Positions 48,972 to 59,573 of a stretch of 64,000 bases of DNA are shown here, in pieces. The DNA lies in NCBI RefSeq assembly GCF_035083965.1, contig NC_089736.1, forward strand, positions 2,524,501-2,588,500, read 5' to 3'. Source of the stretch: Branchiostoma lanceolatum (Eukaryota > Chordata > Leptocardii > Amphioxiformes > Branchiostomatidae). Each line of letters starts with the position of its first letter. Position 1 is the stretch's first letter. A program made the translations under genes and the position numbers. The notes under the pieces were generated by a model, which was given only the letters and a program-made list of their open reading frames with translations, ran no database searches and was not told the origin of the DNA.

Positions 48972-49652
48972 CAATATCTGTACACTCAATTTGTCACAGA
49001 ATGCATGTCAACAATAATGTACATCGTTTCACATTCAAACATTGTTCCAAGGGAAGGCAGAGGAGTTTTTCACTAATATTGCTGCCGTGCTATACTTAAC
49101 CATCTCCTAAAGATGATATTTCAATGTAATGAAGTGTAAGATGGTATAAAAGTACATATTTATGACATGCTAGAGGTGTTATGTTTTAACTGCATCTATA
49201 AAAAATATGTTATTCATTCTCTAATTTCTTATACAAATGTTTTGGTGATATGATTAGTTTTCTACTCAGCAAACATCTGTTACATGTATTAGTAAAAAGG
49301 CGCAATCTAAAATAGTTTTCAAAGTGATCATTCCAAGTAATGTATGCAAGTGCAATGATAAGAAAGCCAAATTGGGACATTGACAAAAATACAAAGAATA
49401 CCAGCCTAATCACAAAATACAAACGATTATCTAACACCTCTCTTCCAAAAATGTCAGATTCTTACAAAATTTATGCATTCACATGTAGAATATTGCATAT
49501 CAGCTTTTGCTGTTAGTATAGAAGTGTGGAAATATAAATTCTTTATAAGAACGACCCCACCATAAAACTTACATTATGTACAACAATAAATTCCTTCTCC
49601 TCAGAAGTTGTGGGACAAATTCATTAAGTACAAAAAACCCTGGTATGTCCAA

Positions 49653-49907
49653 GACCCTGTTCACATTAAGCCTTTCATAGCCAGTTGAATCAAATAAAAA
49701 TGTTACCTGGCTCATTTAGACGGCTATTTTAGCCTGATATGAAAGCAAATTAACCGGCTAAATAAGGGTTTTAGCAGGGCAAATTGAATCCGCCTCACGA
49801 TTGGGCATACCCTGCTAAAACCCTTATTTAGCCGGTTAATTTGCGTTCATATCTGGCTAAATTAGCTGGGTAACTTTTCTTACGATAGGCTTAATATGAA
49901 CAGGGTC
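49653..49907. mobile_element. 255-bp foldback MITE
   Basis: The ends GACCCTGTTCACATTAAGCC and GGCTTAATATGAACAGGGTC are inverted with one mismatch. The arms continue pairing (TTAACCGGCTAAATAAGGGT with ACCCTTATTTAGCCGGTTAA) to a short loop near 49,780. The termini resemble those of the element at 12,704 (GACCCCGTTCA), so both may belong to one superfamily. It lies in the putative 3' UTR of the SPFH gene. Confidence 0.9.
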
Positions 49908-49925
49908 AAAGAGGTACATGTATCG

Positions 49926-50175
49926 CTCGTTCTCATTTATATGTACACGTTTTGTAACTTCCGGTATCGTTTGAAGTTAGACGTTTCTGACATTAAGATA
50001 TGCCACATATAGGGTACCAAACTGTCGTTTTTAAATCAAAGAGAAAAGTTTTAAGTCGTTTTAAATCAAAAAGAAAAGTTTGGCACCTTTTATGTGGCAA
50101 ATCTTAATGTCAGAAACGTCTTAGTTCAAACGGTAACGGAAGTTACAATATGTATACATATAAATGAGTACAAGA
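49926..50175. mobile_element. second foldback MITE adjacent to the first
   Basis: Long inverted arms: GACGTTTCTGACATTAAGAT near 49,980 pairs with ATCTTAATGTCAGAAACGTC near 50,101, and outer arms (CATTTATATGTACAC, GTATACATATAAATG) pair as well. It ends about 20 bp from the SPFH stop codon. Confidence 0.85.
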
Positions 50176-50194
50176 GGTATGAGAGGGGACCATG

Positions 50195-53100
50195 TCACGG
50201 TGTTTCTCCCAGGTATGCTGTCTTAGCCGGCGCCTTCACACCTGCGTACACGGGGTTCTTGGAGGAACCTGGAAGGAAATAAACACCAACATCAGTCTCG
50301 GAATTAAACAAGACAGCTTCAAACGACTTTTACAGCTAGATGTGCAAAGGCTAGGTGTGACAGATGATTCAGTGTAGTATAACCAGTTGCTGCCACGCCG
50401 CATGCCTGCAAAGCTGGCATGTTCACCGAAGGGTGGTTATACCAGCTATATCGTTATACACAACGCAGATACTTACTGATAGCTTGTACACTCATTTAAG
50501 TCAGAAATCCCTCGCCTTGTCTACCATTGTAGGGTAGGGTTGGGATGCCTACTAGGTTAAGGGACAGATGGTTTACTTACTGATAGCTCGCACACCCATG
50601 TAGGCCAGGAAGCCCTCCATGGTGAGGCCCTGACACTGGATGATTGTAGCATACAGTGAGGGTTGGGGCTATTTTAAGGGATGGAAGCCTACTACATATC
50701 AGGGGAAAGATGGTTTACTTACTGATAGCTCGTACACCCATGTAGGCCAGGAAGCCCTCCGTGATGAGGCCCTGACGCTGGATAATGGTGGCGTAGGGTT
50801 TGAGTTGGGGACAGATGCCTATAAGCTTAAGGGACTCGAGGCTGTAAGGTTTATATAGTTACTGATAGCACGTACCCCCAGCCAAAAAGCCCTCCGTGAT
50901 GAGGCCTGAATGATCGTAACGTAGGGTTTGGTTTTGGGATGGATGCCTCATAGGTTAAGGGACAGATCGTTACTTACTGATAGCTCGTACACCCATGTAG
51001 GCCAGGAAGCCCTCTGTGATGAGGCCCTGACGCTGGATAATAGTGCCGTAGGGTTTGAGTTGGGGACAGATGCCTATAAGCTTAAGGGACTGAAGGCTGT
51101 AAGGTTTGTATACTTACTGATAGCTCGTACACCCATGTAAGCCAGGAAGCCCTCTGTGGTGAGGCCCTGACGCTGGATGATGGTGGCGTAGGTGTCAGCC
51201 TCCGTCTCGTACTCATTCAGGATGGCCGCTGCCTCTGCCTCCGCTCTGGCGGAAGGGAACAAGTCATATTCGTTCATATGTTCATTTATTAAATAAAAAA
51301 AATCAATCAAGAGCTGTATACCCAGTTTTGAGTTCCCTCCTTCTCTGCTGACATAGCCTTCTGGTACCAAGTTTGACTTAGATACAGAGTAGATCAAAAG
51401 GTAAAACCAAGGAAATTGAAACATCTAAAATATATATTCCAGAATTGGGCAATAAAACACTCTATATTTGTCAAATTGTTTTAACTCCTTTCAACACTTG
51501 ACCAACTTTAAAACTAAGAATGACAGACTTCTAAAACAAAACAAAACCTTTTAGTAGTCTTTCAGAAAGCTAGCTAAGCTTGGACTAACCCTAAATAAGC
51601 CAAAGGCTCAAGAGCTGAACTTGATCTTACTTCTGGTTAAACTCTGACCTTTCTATGAACTACAGTGACCTCCCATGCCCCCTGCCCTGCCCATGACCCT
51701 TGACCTGTGTGCCCTCTGACCTGCTGATGGCTATCCTGGCGTCAGACTGCGCCTTGTCGATGGCGATCTGAGCCTGAGTCTCCGCCTCTCTCCTGGAGGT
51801 CCTGGCCTGGGTCAGCAGCCGGGGGCGCTCGTTCTCTGCAACCTGACATTTAGAAATACATGTACATCGTTGCATTATCACTGCCTTCACATTGTTTCTT
51901 TTAATGTGACATGACTTAACCTTTAGCCTGCTAAGATTAGGCAGCAGGAAGAAGGTTAAAATTGTGCATCAGTCAACGTAATCCAATCATGAGGTGGAAT
52001 GGTTTGTAAGCAATGTGACATTTTTAAAGGGTCAACCTGATCACATGTCAGCTTTTTAAGTCACATTACCACATTGTTACCACCCCATGGGTTTACAAAG
52101 ACAGTTACACATTCATACATCTAACAGTTATAGAAACTGTGTAAAGTCTAAAGAAATATTTATTGAAAAGTAGGATTTGAAAATAAAAATCAGGAAGGAA
52201 AAGTACATTGTGCTATTGGTAGCATTAGTAATAGCTGAAAGTTAAGTACTTTAGGCAGGCAGGTTAAGGATGATGGGACTTAGAAAATGTTAAAATATTA
52301 GGTGAAATGTAATTAAGAAAAGTTAATTGTTGTTGATCCTCTTCATTGTTCAGCTTCTGATGCAACAAAAGTTTAATCAGAGCAGCGCAAATTACTTATC
52401 AAGCAAGAATTAGTTCAGAATCAGTGGACAGTGTATCATGCTGTCATGGGATTGGATGAAACATTTGATGACGATCATGATGCCAGCCAATCAGACGCAT
52501 CTTCAACGTGAGGATACCGTGTCAAACGTTACCTGGATGTTTTCCCGAGCGGCTTCCTTGTCGCGAACGGCACTTTCGTAAGCAGGAGGTCTCGTAATGT
52601 CATTGACCTAGATAAGGAGGAGTTAACACACTGCATGCAGAACCAACACCAGAGAGATAGAGAGAGGGTTGGAGAAATAGGACAGGTCCTCATGTACTAC
52701 AAATAACAATGTTGTCATTTGTTTGTTTGTTTATCTATTTTACCAGGGGGATACATATCACCAAAAATGTGTTTTCAATGTGCCCTGGGCTTTACATCAA
52801 CTCAATGTTACAACAAAAGTAACTTAAAAATGTTAGCATGCTTTTCAACTTTTGGAGCATGAATTTCTTTCAAGGTTCAAGGATTCAAAGGTTCTTAAAG
52901 AAAACTTTCACAAGCTTTGAACTACTTTTCGTATGCTGCAATGCTAGCAAAGGAATCTGTATTAAATTTTGTTGAAAGCAATGATCACTCAATTTCATTT
53001 CTCTGCATAAGTTTCCGTTAAATATAGTTTTCATTTAGTTTTGCATGTATTTCACATTCAGTTTTAGCCAAACAAAACTGTGCTTTTTTTCACAACACAT

Positions 53101-56100
53101 CGAGATTGTAGTACATGAAGAACCCTCCTCTTCTCCATATGTGCTTGTCAATGTCAAACCAAAGGGGATGCCATATTCATTAGAGACTAGTCAAATTAGG
53201 TCATTGTGCTGAATACTTTCACATTTCAGGCCCTAAATCCTTATGAACATGCTTTTTTAAATGATGAGTGACTACAGGAGTTTGTTCCGTTTTCTCCCAA
53301 ACAAAACGTAAAACTGGAGACAGGCCTGATTCAACTTAACCTCCCTTGTGGTTTACATTGACAAATGCACACATCCACATCCACATCCAACAACACCCGA
53401 CGATCGAAGCGAACCTGAATATTTTCACGCGCCGCCTCCTTGTCTCTGACGGCAGATTCATACTCACTGGGACGAGCAATGTTATTCACCTGCCATAGAC
53501 AGAACACAAGCTTCATTTCTAATATCACAATGCTAAATACTCTACTTACAGGGCCCTTTGTATGAGAGGATCAAGGAAAAGTTAACAAAATTCAAGATAA
53601 ACAACTTCAATCTGTAGCTCTTAAACATTAATCCATAGTGCTGGACAAATACTACGTTGTGAGTAGACTAAAAAGATAAACTTTAAAGTTGGCTATACCT
53701 GTTATACACGTATAGTATTATGAAGTTTTGTGAATATCAATTTTTTCCTCCTTCCTCACTTGTTTATGATAAACACAAAAGACTCACACTCAGTCACAGC
53801 AACTTTTTGATCGCAGGTGAGGTGCAGGCATTTGTATCTTACTGCTGCAAGCTTGCAACTTGTAAGCAATATTTCTTTTCTGGGGAATAGGGCCAAAGCA
53901 ATGGAGCTGCTAGCATGTAATTTACACACTCAGTCAAGGTTGTAATTAATTTTGTGTGGAAAATGATACTAAAAATACATTTGGAACGAAGGGTGCTACA
54001 ATTATATATCCTTTTGGAAGGAACTATTTTGTAAATGGGGGTGGACAGCTATGTACCTGCAAGTCTGTGATGTCAGAGCTGAGGTCGTTGAACCTGAGAC
54101 TCAGCGTTTCCCGAACCTTCTCCGTGAAGAGAGCTCTCGCCGACTGGAACTCGGACGTGTTGAACTGGCTGCAGGCCTCGTGCAGCGCCGCCTCACCTGT
54201 GGGAAAAACAAACGCATTAAGTTAACTTTCATTTTTAAATTTCTTGTGAATAGCTTCATCAGGTGGTAAATTATTGGATAACATAGTAGCTGATGTTTGT
54301 TTTGGTGACTGTCTGTCACCTTCCTCAGGGCAATACTGACTAGTGCTAATTTCAAATGCAGCTAGGAGCCACGCTGTTGCACATTGCACTGTGTCTCGGG
54401 CATGGTATTCAGGAAGGCAGAGCAAATCCCCCTCCTTCCACCACCTTTTGCCTCCCCAACGGAAGTTAGGCCCAATTTATACAGAGTTTTTTCAGATATC
54501 TAAAAATCCGCCGACATCTGAGCCTTAGATATCTGGATGCATTTATACATACCGACAGGAAGTACCGCAGGACTCACGCAGCGCGCTGATTGCACTCGTG
54601 ACCCTATTTAACCTTTAGCGCGCGTTTCAAAATGGCGGGAGAACCGCCTGTGCTTTTCGTCATGATGAATATGGTATTCTTTCTTTATCTGACTCGCGTG
54701 TGGCTAAACATGAGGCAGCAAGCAAGGGTTGAGCGTAAGAGGCGTTTGAGGTACCGGGGAAGACGACAGCGACCGGTCATAATCAACGCTGCGTTCCTAC
54801 TCGCTGCCCTTGTCGTGGCGGAGGGGGGAGGGCCAATCCACCGAACGAGCTGGCATCACGAAAGAAGTCCGTCGTCCGTTTGAGAACAAATGGTCCTTGA
54901 TGCTAAGAATGGCAGTGGAGATTCTCGCGATCAAGATTAGATCTAACAATTCTATTCGGGGTTTAAACGTTAAGGGTAAATGCTCTAAAGTTTCTCAATA
55001 TGCTGACGATTCAAATTTTCCTTTCGAACCAAATCTTGAGTCATTTTACGCCCTGTTGTCCGATCTGGAACATTTCTCAGATATTTCTGGCCTTTACTTA
55101 AATGCAGACAAATGTAAAATTTTGCGATTAGGTTGTTTGAAGTTTTCTAATTTCCGTCTTCCTACGCACTTACCTTTACAGTGGGTTGATGGTGGAGTCG
55201 ACATATTAGGTGTTCATATTCCTATCGACATGAATAGTATTGTTAATGTAAATATTGAACCCCGACTAGATGGGTTGGATACCGTACTGCGCCCTTGGAA
55301 AGGTAAATCCCTATCATTATATGGTAAAATTACCATTGTTAATTCTTTGGTGGTTTCCCAGTTTACTAATTTATTTCAAGTTTTGCCATCGCCGGATGAC
55401 ATGTTTTTCAAAAGGTGTGAGAAGAAAATTTTTTCCTTCATTTGGAACGATGGCCCTGAAAGAGTTGCACGTAAAGTATTGTATAACTCGGTTGAAAATG
55501 GGGGTTTAAATTTGAGAAATTTGCGAATATATGATAAAACAATGAAAGCGTCATGGGTGCCAAAATTGTATTTTCATCCTGAGTGGTTCGTTTCGTGGTC
55601 TATAATTTCTCACCCCCGCCTTCGTTTGAGTTTACTACCCTTTTTTCATCTGCTCTCCGTCACAAGTCTAAATCTTACAAGATTTCTATCTCAAGTTCTT
55701 GATGCCTGGTACGAATTTCAACATTTGGAACCCACGTCGCCAGGTGGGGTTAGACAACAAATACTCTGGAATAATTCAAATATTGTTATTGATAATAAAC
55801 CTATTTTCTTAACTGCTATGTTGAATAGAAATATTATCTTTGTTAATGACTTACTATCTAATGACGGCCTTCTGATGTCGTACCATGAATTCTGTTTAAT
55901 GTACCCGAATATTTGTGATCAACTACGTTATCAGCAGATCATATCCGCCATTCCGTCGAAATGGAAGAATTTGCTTAGCAGGGAACATACAAAGAATTTA
56001 GTATGCATGATATTTCAAAAGAACTACGATTGGTTAAAAAATGGTAAGATAAACAAAGCCGTGTATAATTATTTTCTTGTATCCAATAATCAAATTACTG

Positions 56101-59100
56101 TGGCGCACAAAATTAGACTATCTTGGTTTGACTATTTTGATGCACATGTGCCTTGGAAAATGGTCTTTACAAATATCATCAAATCTACTATTGACCCAAG
56201 TTTGAGGTACTTTCAATACCGTTTGATTTATAAGTTTTTGCCCTGCAACAAAATTCTTCGAACCTGGAATTTGACTGAGTCGAATTCCTGCTCTTTTTGC
56301 AATAATGATGAGGAAACCTATGTACATGTCTTTTGGGAGTGTGTTCATGTTATTGCTTTCTGGATTGAAGTGGAAAATTGGTTGACCCATGAAATCGGTC
56401 TAACTTTAGATTTAACGTCTTTTATGGTTATTTTTGGTGAACTGTCCTTAAATACATCTCCTTTAAAAAATATCATCATTTTACTGGGCAAAGTCTTTAT
56501 CTTTCGGTCCAGGCGATTTAAATGTTTACATCTGCGATCTTTCAAAAAATTAGTATCTTTCTATCAAAAGACAGAGTTTCTTATTGCATCTCGGAGGGGG
56601 AAGCTGGAGAAGCATCGGGGTAAGTGGGGAACTTTATGTATGGATTAAGTTCTTATTGTTCTTTACGTTCTGTCAACTGTTACAATTTAAGTTTGTTATT
56701 CTTGGTTCAGTGTTTTGTTGTACCCTTATCTCGTCAAAAAGGCACGTATCTGTCCTTACTTTTTATGTAGTTTTTTTGTTTATCATGTATACTTCTGTTT
56801 ATCTGTATTTCTATATTTTCTTGAATAAAGAAAGAAAGAAAAAAAAAAAAAAAAAAAAAAAGAAGTTTTCCCGCTTTATCGCCCGCCAAATATGCAAACT
56901 AGCGTGAACCCCGACCTCCAGATGTCTACTACGCGACACATTCTGTTTAGACGTCCGGCTGGAGCGGTCGGGGACTCCCGCTGAGTTGTCGGGCGAATGC
57001 TTCAGAGTGGTCGGCTGAAATTTTCCCGACATCTAAAAAAACCCTCATTAAGACCATAAAATTCCTGTTTAGACACAGAAAAAAGCTGTCGCCTGGCAGA
57101 TATCTGCAGTCCAGATATCTAGACAAGCTGTGTGTAAATTGGCCCTAAGGTACCCATTTTACACCTGGGTGAAGTTATGAAAGTTATGTCAAGTGCCTTT
57201 CCCAAGGACACAAGGTGTATCCAGGAATGCCAGGAGTTGAACCTGTGACCCCGTGTCTGCTATCCCAACCATTCGGCCATTTGACGACACATACAGAAAT
57301 ATGCATAAATACATACCAACGTTCCTCAGCACAGTGACATAATTGTCATGATCCCTGAACTCCGTCACGATCCTGTTCAGGTCCGAGGGTCGAGCCAGAT
57401 ACTGGAACGCCACATCAAGCACTATGGGAACTCCATCCTGTAACAACATGTTGCTGCATGTTTCAAATTACCCAGTATCGCACATTATGACAAAAAATTT
57501 TAGGAAAAAGCAAAATATTTAAATCAAGAACTGTTTACAGTTATTAGATTTTCTTAAACCATGACATAAAATGAAGGATGTTTGGACTCAAGTTAGCTTG
57601 AGATCTTACCACCGTATGGCAACTAAGTCTTGTACTCCAAAGTCTTAAGAGGAACTTTACCTTGCTAAGACAGGTGAGATAACTAAAAATGTTGAAGATA
57701 AGCCTTGAGGACAGAAGGAAACTTTACTTTATTAATACAGGTGAGATACTTGAATATTAGAAGACTACTGTTCTCAGAAGACTTGAAGATTGAAGGAAAC
57801 TTTGCCTAAGACAGGCGACATGACTGTGCTAATGTCTTAAAGATCCATGGACATCTTACCTTGTTTAAGCAGGTGAGGCCAGCGTACTCCAGTGTCTTGA
57901 AGACAGAAGGAAACTTGATAAACCTGTAGCCGACCGGTCCGGTGTGCAGGCCTTCCTCCTTCACATCCGAGCCCAGGTGCTTCTGTATGGTGTCGTACGC
58001 AATACCGACTGGGAACACAAGAAACATCTATCAATCCTCCAAGATCTTACTGTTTATTCCAAAAAATTAAGGGACATTCATTGGTAGCAAAAACAGCAGG
58101 TGTCACAACTTCTACATCATGGTTAATTTGGATCACAGGAAGATTCTTAGAATAGCTAACTGAAATGTCAATATTTTCTCTCTAACCACTTTAACTAAGA
58201 CAACAGTTACTATACTGTCTTGTACTTGTTACAAAATACATGCACTGTGACAAAATTTCCTTGGGCCTTGGAGCTGAGGAGCTAGCCTGTGCAGGCCCGG
58301 GAAACAGTCTCCGAAAGAACAGATTGAAGCTTGTAGCTCGTATATTGTCTGTTCCTTTTGTGGGTTGGCATAAGGTACTGGTACTTCAACAAGCTTTAAT
58401 ATGATGATGATGATTTTATGCGGTAAGGATCTCGCGGGCAACACAACCCGAATTTCGTCCTTATTACAAATTCTTTTTCAACATACTCATAAACTTGTTA
58501 CAATTCCACTCATTACAATATAATGAATGAAAACAGTTTGAAAAACTTTGCGCAGTTAAAATCCATACTTGTTTTACATCATGTTAGCCATGTTAGGTCA
58601 TTATCACGTATGCCATTACGTAAAGAGAGTGAGAACGATCTAATAACACATTATGACATCAAACTGTTCGTGAGAAATATAAGGGGGGCAAGTAAAGAGG
58701 TAAGAGAGAAGGCTTATACATCATTAGTCCGCCCTAAACTTGAATATGCTTCCACAGTCTGGGATCCACACACACTACACAATGCTCAGTCCAACACCCT
58801 AGCCACCAAGATAGAATCCGTACAGAGGAAAGCTGCACGTTTTGTCACAGGTAATTACAACTACACTGTCAGTAACATCTCACTACAACACTCCCTAGGA
58901 TGGGCCACTCTACAACAACGCAGACACATTGCCCGCCTCACTCTTATGTACAAGGCAGTCCACAATCTGATTGCCATACCCACCGCACACATACTCACTT
59001 TCAACACCAACAGCACCAGAGGTCACTCACAGCGATTCATTACACTTCCATGCAAAACAGAAGTACATCGCAGCAGCTACTTCCCCAGAACGGTAATCGA

Positions 59101-59558
59101 CTGGAATAACCTACCCCAACACCTCATCAATTCAACATCGGTAGCCAGTTTCAAATCTGGGTTGGCCAAGTTCCTTGGCCAGCCCAGTAACAACATTTAG
59201 TCATAGAGAGAGTCAGGACAACACCCACTGTAGCCACATGTATATAGCACCATTTGTTTAATACCCACTTATTTATATATTTATTGTTGCGTCGATTTTG
59301 TTTATTTTTTTTCGGATTTTCACCACCACCGCTGCAGCTGGGCATGACCCTGACACTTTATCCTCAACGCTATGCCCCTCGCGGGGTTTTGTTGAGTAAT
59401 GTATAGATGTAGATAGATGTAGATGTAGATGTTTGAAACCTTCACTCACTCTCATCAGACTCCAGGCGCTGGAAGGAGCTAGCCACCAGCGCGATGATCA
59501 TCACGATCACGGCCACCACGAAGAACCCGATCACATACTTCTTGTGTTCCTCCCCCAT
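50195..59558 (-). CDS. SPFH/Band 7 (prohibitin-homology) domain membrane protein
   Basis: Exons, in transcript order: 59,558-59,450; 58,008-57,860; 57,437-57,317; 54,196-54,057; then 53,489-53,415 or 52,607-52,533; 51,842-51,721; 51,245-51,118; 50,268-50,195. All junctions are GT-AG and phases match, giving about 305 residues with one copy of the 75-bp exon. The N-terminus MGEEHKKY precedes a membrane helix (about residues 8-28); FQRLESDEIGIAYD leads into the SPFH core (EEGLHTGP, RFIKFPSVF, DVAFQYL). A long Ala/Glu/Arg helix follows (NERPRLLTQARTSRREAETQ). It is expected to be a membrane-anchored oligomeric scaffold in the stomatin/prohibitin/flotillin superfamily; exact function unknown. Confidence 0.92.
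50471..51190 (-). repeat. array of six partial copies of SPFH exon 7 end plus donor
   Basis: Exon 7's last 75 bp or so with its GTAAGT donor (51,118 and up) recurs below it, with the exon/intron border near 50,473, 50,577, 50,718, 50,860 and 50,977. Spacing is about 105-141 bp and includes neighbouring intron sequence. Copies differ by a few bases; the lowest, near 50,473, is the most decayed. None has the upstream part of exon 7 with its acceptor, so most cannot act as normal exons. Confidence 0.88.
52533..52607 (-). CDS. SPFH gene exon 5b, alternative 75-bp exon
   Basis: Acceptor CCTTATCTAG and donor CAG^GTAACG flank a phase 0-0 exon of 25 codons beginning VNDITRPPAYES and ending ENIQ. It is a paralogue of the exon at 53,415-53,489 and joins in frame to exons 4 and 6. 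Confidence 0.88.
53415..53489 (-). CDS. SPFH gene exon 5a, alternative 75-bp exon
   Basis: Acceptor TCTATGGCAG and donor CAG^GTTCGC flank a phase 0-0 exon of 25 codons beginning VNNIARPSEYES and ending ENIQ. It is 21/25 identical to exon 5b in protein. Its donor is weaker than that of 5b. An intron of 807 bp separates the two. Confidence 0.88.
54466..57148 (+). mobile_element. PIF/Harbinger-like TIR element, interrupted by a LINE
   Basis: The ends TTAGGCCCAATTTATACAGA (left) and, reverse complemented, TTAGGGCCAATTTACACACA (right) match at 17 of 20 positions, and the TTA/TAA borders suit a TWA-type target. 'agatatct' motifs repeat near both ends. An arginine-rich open frame at 54,632-54,883 (MAGEPPVLFV, then RVERKRRLRYRGRRQRP) resembles the N-terminus of a Harbinger-encoded protein (recollection) and is cut off by the LINE insertion near 54,868. 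No catalytic core remains. Confidence 0.7.
54869..56861 (+). mobile_element. 5'-truncated L1/Tx1-type LINE
   Basis: An uninterrupted frame runs to TAA at 56,648. It contains the reverse transcriptase catalytic box YADD (in KVSQYADDSNF near residue 69 of the open frame), the following GLYLNADKCKIL block, and a C-terminal zinc-knuckle-like CSFCNNDEETYVHVFWEC. The 5' two thirds of ORF2 and the endonuclease are missing. The 3' end has AATAAA at 56,824 and a long A tail. AAAGAAGT occurs at 54,861-54,868 and again at the end of the tail (56,859-56,866), a possible target duplication. The open frame implies a young insertion. It lies antisense in an SPFH intron and interrupts the Harbinger-like element. 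Confidence 0.9.
58660..59432 (+). mobile_element. 5'-truncated CR1/jockey-type LINE
   Basis: The frame ending at 59,200 encodes the region after the reverse transcriptase core: GASKEVREKAYTSLVRPKLE, YASTVWDPH, IESVQRKAARFVTGNYNY and the C-terminal FPRTVIDWNNLPQ. A 3' UTR follows, ending in a (TAGATG)n-type microsatellite at about 59,402-59,432, as in CR1-like LINEs. It is antisense in SPFH intron 1, with its 3' end only 17 bp from the exon 1 donor. The frame is open, so the copy is fairly young. The left boundary is uncertain (open from 58,523). Confidence 0.85.
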
Positions 59559-59573
59559 GATGGGTGATCAGGT

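Larger units (their letters stand above)
54290..57290 (-). mobile_element. tRNA-derived SINE split by a Harbinger-like element
   Basis: The minus strand from about 57,285 carries a tRNA-like head: A box TGGCCGAATGG (57,269-57,279) and B box GGTTCAACTCC (57,233-57,243). The body follows, ending CACCCAGGTGTAAAATGGGT near 57,150. The remaining SINE body appears beyond the inserted element, from 54,465 down to about 54,290 (GTTGGGGAGGCAAAAGGTGG, then 'gagacacagtgcaatgtgcaacagcg'). Both halves resemble one tRNA-SINE of a type common in invertebrate deuterostomes (recollection). It sits in intron 3 of the SPFH gene, in gene orientation. Confidence 0.75.

Noticed and set aside
57233-57279. tRNA gene (A and B box on the minus strand)
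   Set aside because: The tRNA-like part runs on into a SINE body and lacks a full cloverleaf and acceptor stem that I can draw.
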